Shown here: positions 30,789-33,927 of the stretch, piece after piece | How positions within the stretch are numbered: the stretch's first letter is position 1 | Layout of the letters: every line of letters starts with the position of its first letter | Source of the DNA: Lachnospiraceae bacterium | GTDB taxonomy: Bacteria > Bacillota > Clostridia > Lachnospirales > Lachnospiraceae | Direction of reading: 5' to 3' | Length of the DNA: 33,927 nt | Assembly: GCA_015056945.1 (NCBI GenBank) | Contig: SVFH01000025.1 | Location: 1-33,927, forward strand | Translations under genes and position numbers: made by a program | Notes under the pieces: generated by a model | Told to the model about the DNA's origin: nothing | Seen by the model: the letters and a program-made list of their open reading frames with translations, nothing else | Database searches by the model: none

Positions 30789-31256
30789 CTATTTGCCAAA
30801 TTGACATTCCATGGTTTTCAGCATTAAGTACCTGCTTCCCTGGTCTTCATATATTTCATATCCAAGTCGCTCATATAAACGAAACGCCCCACTATTTGAC
30901 TTCTCTACATGGAGACAAATCTCATGAATATTAATCTCCTTTGCATAGTCTTCCGCCATCTGAATCAGTTCCGTTCCTATTCCCTTATTTCTATATTGCT
31001 TTGTAACTGATAAATCATCCAAATAGATGTACTCTATATCTTCATGATGAACCTCAATGGATAAAAAAGCGATGATGTTATCATCATCAATTGCTACACA
31101 TACCCACTCGTCACGGCCATCAAAGAAGCGGTCCAAGTCTCCCTCTGAATATCCATCTACTTGATCTGTATTATAAATGGTCTGCAACATTTCAATAAAC
31201 AACTCGTTGATTCTAATACTATCTTTCTTTTCTGCTTTCTTTAATGTCCAATTCAT
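30789..31256 (-). CDS. GNAT family N-acetyltransferase
   Basis: A 155-residue intact GNAT. The acetyl-CoA loop is KQYRNKGIGTELIQMA (about 89-104), preceded by the YIYLDDLSV strand, and SNSGAFRLYERLGYEIYED is the typical late segment. The ATG at 31254-31256 is chosen because the frame begins to match the family there (MNWTLKKAEKKDSIRIN). Its ribosome site AGGGTG is moderate. It lies just upstream of the deleted GNAT gene. Confidence 0.88.
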   Translation of the reverse strand: MNWTLKKAEKKDSIRINELFIEMLQTIYNTDQVDGYSEGDLDRFFDGRDEWVCVAIDDDNIIAFLSIEVHHEDIEYIYLDDLSVTKQYRNKGIGTELIQMAEDYAKEINIHEICLHVEKSNSGAFRLYERLGYEIYEDQGSRYLMLKTMECQFGK

Positions 31257-31322
31257 AATATTCACCCTACTTGCCACGATACAATTCATGATTTCTTACT
31301 TCTCGGAAGATTGAAATTCATA

Positions 31323-31670
31323 TTAATCAGAAAAACTTCTAAAATAGATGACATTTCTATCAGGGTCATAAAAACTCATATTAACAGTTCCCCATGGACG
31401 CTTCGTTGGTTTTTCAATAATCTCAACCCTCATGGTAAGTAATTTTTTATATTCTGCCTCAATGTCATCCACTGTAAATGCTAAGCTGATATTTTGGTTA
31501 TTATTATTCTTGCTTGCACCATCATTATATATCGTAAGTTGTGTTTCCTCACATATTAAGGTTTGATGTATTTCAGCATTGCTACCATTATCTATTCCTA
31601 ACAATTTCTTATAAAAATTTGCAAGAGTTATCACATCATTTGTGTTTAAACATACTTCTCCAATTCTCAT
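31323..31670 (-). CDS. VOC (glyoxalase/bleomycin-resistance) fold protein
   Basis: A 115-residue protein with the two beta-alpha-beta-beta-beta units of the vicinal oxygen chelate fold: start MRIGEVCLNTNDVITLANFY, then a LGIDNG turn, and a second unit ISLAFTVDDIEAEYKKLL ending PWGTVNMSFYDPDRNVIYF. Such proteins are dimeric metalloenzymes or ligand-binding resistance proteins. The specific role is unknown. AGAAGGG lies just before the start. Confidence 0.85.
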   Translation of the reverse strand: MRIGEVCLNTNDVITLANFYKKLLGIDNGSNAEIHQTLICEETQLTIYNDGASKNNNNQNISLAFTVDDIEAEYKKLLTMRVEIIEKPTKRPWGTVNMSFYDPDRNVIYFRSFSD

Positions 31671-31708
31671 ACCCTTCTCCGCTCGTCTCTTAAGATTGCA
31701 AATACTCT

Positions 31709-32443
31709 CTATAAGGTAATGAATTCCCCATTCTTACAGATTTGTGTTTGCTGTCCATCCTTTATCATATATGCTTCTCCGTACAATGTTGTTTTCTCAT
31801 CATCAATCAGGATATAACTTCCGTCATTCAATGCGATGATCTCATGCCCGACACTATCCGCAAAAGTAATGTCCTCAATCAAACGTAAACCATCCAAATA
31901 TTCATCTTTAAGGCTTTGAAAATGAGGGAAAATATTTATATTGGTTATTCCAAGTCCGGTAATCCAACGCTCATATGAGGGATCAACTGCCTCTCCCTCT
32001 AATTCCGGACCGGCGTAAACCATATCTGCACAGTTCATGGAGCCGGCACTCCACGCAACAACAATTCCGTTATAGTCCGCCAAACGCTCCTTCAATTGAA
32101 GTTGTTTCATAAACTTGTTTTGAGTAGGCACATGTCCGCCCGCCAAAATGAGTACATCTGTATTTCCCAAATCATCAACTACACCAAGGTTTCTGTCATC
32201 ACACTTGTCGATGTAAGACACACTTAATCCGCTCATCGGAAGGGCTTCTTTCAAACAGGCATAAACACTATCATTCTTTTCGTAATCTGATGGATCTGCA
32301 CAAATGATCAGCACTCTTGCATTCTGTTTCCAAATTGATTTAAGACGATCTAACAACCCATTGTATTGAATTAAAACAGCCGGAATTCTTGTTCCGTTCA
32401 CCTTACTTGAACCGCCAAGTGAACTTGTCAACATAGCTTTCAT
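31709..32443 (-). CDS. Peptidase S51 (dipeptidase E-like)
   Basis: A 244-residue protein. The nucleophile elbow is AWSAGSMN with Ser132, AGGHVPTQN (101-109) matches the conserved Gly-Gly-xN segment of the family, and His174 in FPHFQ is a candidate base. PepE cleaves Asp-X dipeptides; cyanophycinase is a close relative. The substrate here is not certain. The ATG at 32441-32443 has GAGGAG upstream. An ATG 13 codons earlier lacks a site. Confidence 0.85.
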   Translation of the reverse strand: MKAMLTSSLGGSSKVNGTRIPAVLIQYNGLLDRLKSIWKQNARVLIICADPSDYEKNDSVYACLKEALPMSGLSVSYIDKCDDRNLGVVDDLGNTDVLILAGGHVPTQNKFMKQLQLKERLADYNGIVVAWSAGSMNCADMVYAGPELEGEAVDPSYERWITGLGITNINIFPHFQSLKDEYLDGLRLIEDITFADSVGHEIIALNDGSYILIDDEKTTLYGEAYMIKDGQQTQICKNGEFITL

Positions 32444-32505
32444 AATATCATCTCCTCTTTGTAAACGATAAATTTGCATCACAGAACTTTTCGAAAGAAC
32501 TTCGG

Positions 32506-33123
32506 TTATGAATGATATCCGAGTTCCGTCGGTAAATCATCCCAAAGATTCGTTCTTGTTTTGTTGCGTCTCATTTTTTCCAACACTTTCACATCGGGGT
32601 TTGGATAGACGGTTAAATCGTCTTTCTCCCCCATTTCGGGACGAATCGGGAATGCAAGTTGTTCTTTATCCGGCGAAAACTGTGCATCCACACCTTCTTT
32701 GTTTCCTCTTGCATCGAGACGAATCCACTTCTCATATTCTTTCATATATACGCCGTTAAGGCCATGATAGATTAGTACCGGCGCCGTTTCATCATCTAAA
32801 ATCAGTTTCTGATAGCAAAAGCCTGTCGGGATGGATTTATAGCGCAATAACGCAGCCAATAAATGCGATTTGGCAAAACAAATCCCATGTCCCTCTTTTA
32901 ATACTTCCGATGCGCTACAGGTGATAATGTCCTCATTAATATCTGCCGAATGCGAAATATGGTCTCTTACATATTCGTATACTGCTCTGATATATTCGGT
33001 CTCATTGCCGGATTGCTCATACAACTCTTCTGCAAGCTTCACAATCATTTCATTGCTGTAATCGATGATTTCGTCTTCTTTTATGTATTCCTCAATATGT
33101 TCTGTTAATGGTTTAATCTTCAT
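32506..33123 (-). CDS. Transglutaminase-like cysteine protease fold protein
   Basis: A 205-residue cytoplasmic protein. The transglutaminase core triad is visible: Cys82 in GHGICFAKSHLLAALLR, His120 in IYHGLNGVYM and Asp137 in WIRLDARGN. YVRDHISHSADI before it is typical of the family. No signal peptide. The ATG at 33121-33123 has GGAGG 6 bases upstream. The longer frame to 33324 passes through a GC-rich hairpin and is rejected. Function probably as a peptidase or amidase on an unknown substrate. Confidence 0.85.
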   Translation of the reverse strand: MKIKPLTEHIEEYIKEDEIIDYSNEMIVKLAEELYEQSGNETEYIRAVYEYVRDHISHSADINEDIITCSASEVLKEGHGICFAKSHLLAALLRYKSIPTGFCYQKLILDDETAPVLIYHGLNGVYMKEYEKWIRLDARGNKEGVDAQFSPDKEQLAFPIRPEMGEKDDLTVYPNPDVKVLEKMRRNKTRTNLWDDLPTELGYHS

Positions 33124-33234
33124 AAGGTTCCTCCAAGATATGTACGACAATGAATATAAATTTGTCGCTCTAATAAACTGAAAGTTTGCGCGTAGCAATG
33201 AGCCATGCGCAGATGAGCCGAATTGGCTGACGGG

Positions 33235-33302
33235 AGCTTGCTCACAGGCAGGCGCATTCGAGCGAAGATGCATACGGCGAATGCCGCGACAGTGAGCAAG
33301 CT
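33235..33302. repeat. GC-rich long hairpin upstream of the transglutaminase-like gene
   Basis: AGCTTGCTCAC (33235-33245) pairs with GTGAGCAAGCT (33292-33302), and within it GCATTCG (33254-33260) pairs with CGAATGC (33278-33284). Neighbouring AGCC-GAATT-GGCT at 33216-33228 adds a smaller stem. The GC content is much higher than in the flanks, so it looks like an inserted palindromic element. Confidence 0.75.
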
Positions 33303-33330
33303 TGTCTTGCGAATCTGTCGGCATGGCGAT

Positions 33331-33370
33331 ATACCTACTAACACATCAACTCGATCCATATAGTAGGTAT
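33331..33370. repeat. 10-bp inverted repeat before the hairpin element
   Basis: ATACCTACTA (33331-33340) and TAGTAGGTAT (33361-33370) are perfect inverted copies around a 20-base spacer. On the plus strand T-rich sequence follows; on the minus strand no U-run follows. It may bound the element at 33235-33302. Confidence 0.7.
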
Positions 33371-33487
33371 TTTACTATCTACTTTAATCTCCGCCAACTT
33401 CAAATCTTCTGTTGCTTTCAATCTCTCTACACGACTGAAATTTTCCTCTATATCTGTACAAACAATTTTATTATACCAATTTATTTG

Positions 33488-33927
33488 TCACTTTAAAATA
33501 AAAGCAATTGTGTTTAGCATCATTGCGGCAAAAAATATACTACCTGTAACAAAATCTGATTTATCTTTGCCTTCTCTTGCTTTACTTATAAAAGTTGCCC
33601 CATTATATGCACAAATCATACTAACCAGTGGAGCCGGTGAGAGTTCCTTCCATGCAGAAATAATCACCAATATAATAAAAACTATGCACATTGTTATAAT
33701 GCCTTTACGCATAGACTTTAAGTTTAACATTTCATTATAGCTTGCAACTTTTTCTAATGTGTCTTTCATTTCTTCATTCATATTCTCGCTTTTCCTCTTC
33801 CCATCAATAATTTCTTTAACATCTACCTCATAGTACTCCGCCAGTGTAATCAACATGCTCAAATCAGGCATATTATTACCTGTTTCCCATCTTGATACAG
33901 ACCTTCGAGAAACATTAAACTGTTCTG
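33488..33927 (-). CDS. XRE-family regulator with C-terminal membrane segments, start outside window
   Basis: The gene runs off the upper end of the window. The visible N-terminal part reads EQFNVSRRSVSRWETGNNMP and then DLSMLITLAEYYEVDVKEII, the second half of an HTH_3 domain with its recognition helix. After an acidic linker (KRKSENMNEEMKDTLEKVAS), two hydrophobic segments follow (around MCIVFIILVIISAW and FFAAMMLNTIAFIL), with SPAPLVSMICAYNGATFI between them as a possible third. This fits a membrane-attached XRE regulator common in Clostridia. It ends with TGA at 33488. Confidence 0.85.
   Translation of the reverse strand, partial: EQFNVSRRSVSRWETGNNMPDLSMLITLAEYYEVDVKEIIDGKRKSENMNEEMKDTLEKVASYNEMLNLKSMRKGIITMCIVFIILVIISAWKELSPAPLVSMICAYNGATFISKAREGKDKSDFVTGSIFFAAMMLNTIAFILK

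Noticed and set aside
32506..33324. Longer transglutaminase-like gene starting at 33324
   Set aside because: The extra 67 codons cover the GC-rich hairpin, look non-native, and the GGAGG site fits the ATG at 33121-33123.
1..33927. Insertion sequence or prophage as cause of the decayed zones
   Set aside because: No transposase, integrase, phage structural gene or clear target-site duplication was seen in the window.

Overview
This 33.9-kb window reads as low-to-moderate GC Firmicutes DNA, most likely from a gut Lachnospiraceae-type Clostridia. The support is the AGGAGG-type ribosome sites, consensus sigma-A promoters with 17-bp spacers, a T-box riboswitch, many lipoprotein signal peptides, a LytTR/DUF3021 regulator pair, and the CD3324, DUF1062 and DMP19 (DUF4375) families. 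Every gene I accept is on the minus strand, so transcription runs from high to low coordinates. No rRNA, tRNA, CRISPR array or transposase was recognised.

Layout from low to high coordinates. 1-355: the end of a MazF toxin gene and its MazE antitoxin, with tandem operator repeats over the promoter. 702-1993: cysK with its own promoter, a 5'-UTR hairpin and a terminator, followed by a dead acetyltransferase fragment. 2010-4554: a LytTR regulator, a DUF3021 membrane protein, and an ABC ATPase and permease, all translationally packed, with a direct-repeat operator. 4574-6916: metG behind a methionine-type T-box leader, the two separated by a roughly 310-bp fold-back element. 6963-9288: thioredoxin and two lipoproteins. 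9304-13807: a methyltransferase, a two-domain GNAT protein, a 40-residue tryptophan-rich small protein with its own promoter and terminator, an AraC-kinase fusion, and an NAD-dependent epimerase.

13905-15778 is a decayed zone. It holds a gene fragment, a seven-unit 53-bp tandem repeat array, a frameshifted protein kinase remnant joined to a shortened DUF1062 gene, and a CD3324 gene with a leader peptide and switchable hairpins. 15818-18053 holds a methyltransferase, two GNAT enzymes and a Nudix hydrolase.

18139-26427 is one very large secreted protein of 2762 residues. It contains two tandem copies of a module made of a beta-sandwich, a CE12/SGNH esterase-like domain and a glycosidase-like barrel, followed by a string of beta-sandwich repeats. 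The second esterase copy has lost the catalytic Ser, acid and His, so it looks like a pseudoenzyme next to an apparently intact one. 26495-33927 holds small accessory genes: zinc-ribbon protein, three lipoproteins (two sharing an almost identical leader but unrelated bodies), Nudix, ComB-like phosphatase, GNATs, VOC protein, S51 peptidase, transglutaminase-like protein and the end of an XRE regulator. Two broken GNAT genes and GC-rich hairpin elements lie among them.

The window gives no sign of one integrated pathway. It looks like an accessory region that turns over by duplication, deletion and module swapping. The most unusual items are the duplicated secreted enzyme with a dead copy, the fold-back element inside the metG leader, the leader-peptide arrangement before CD3324, the tandem dyad array, the swapped lipoprotein leader, and the tryptophan-rich small gene.
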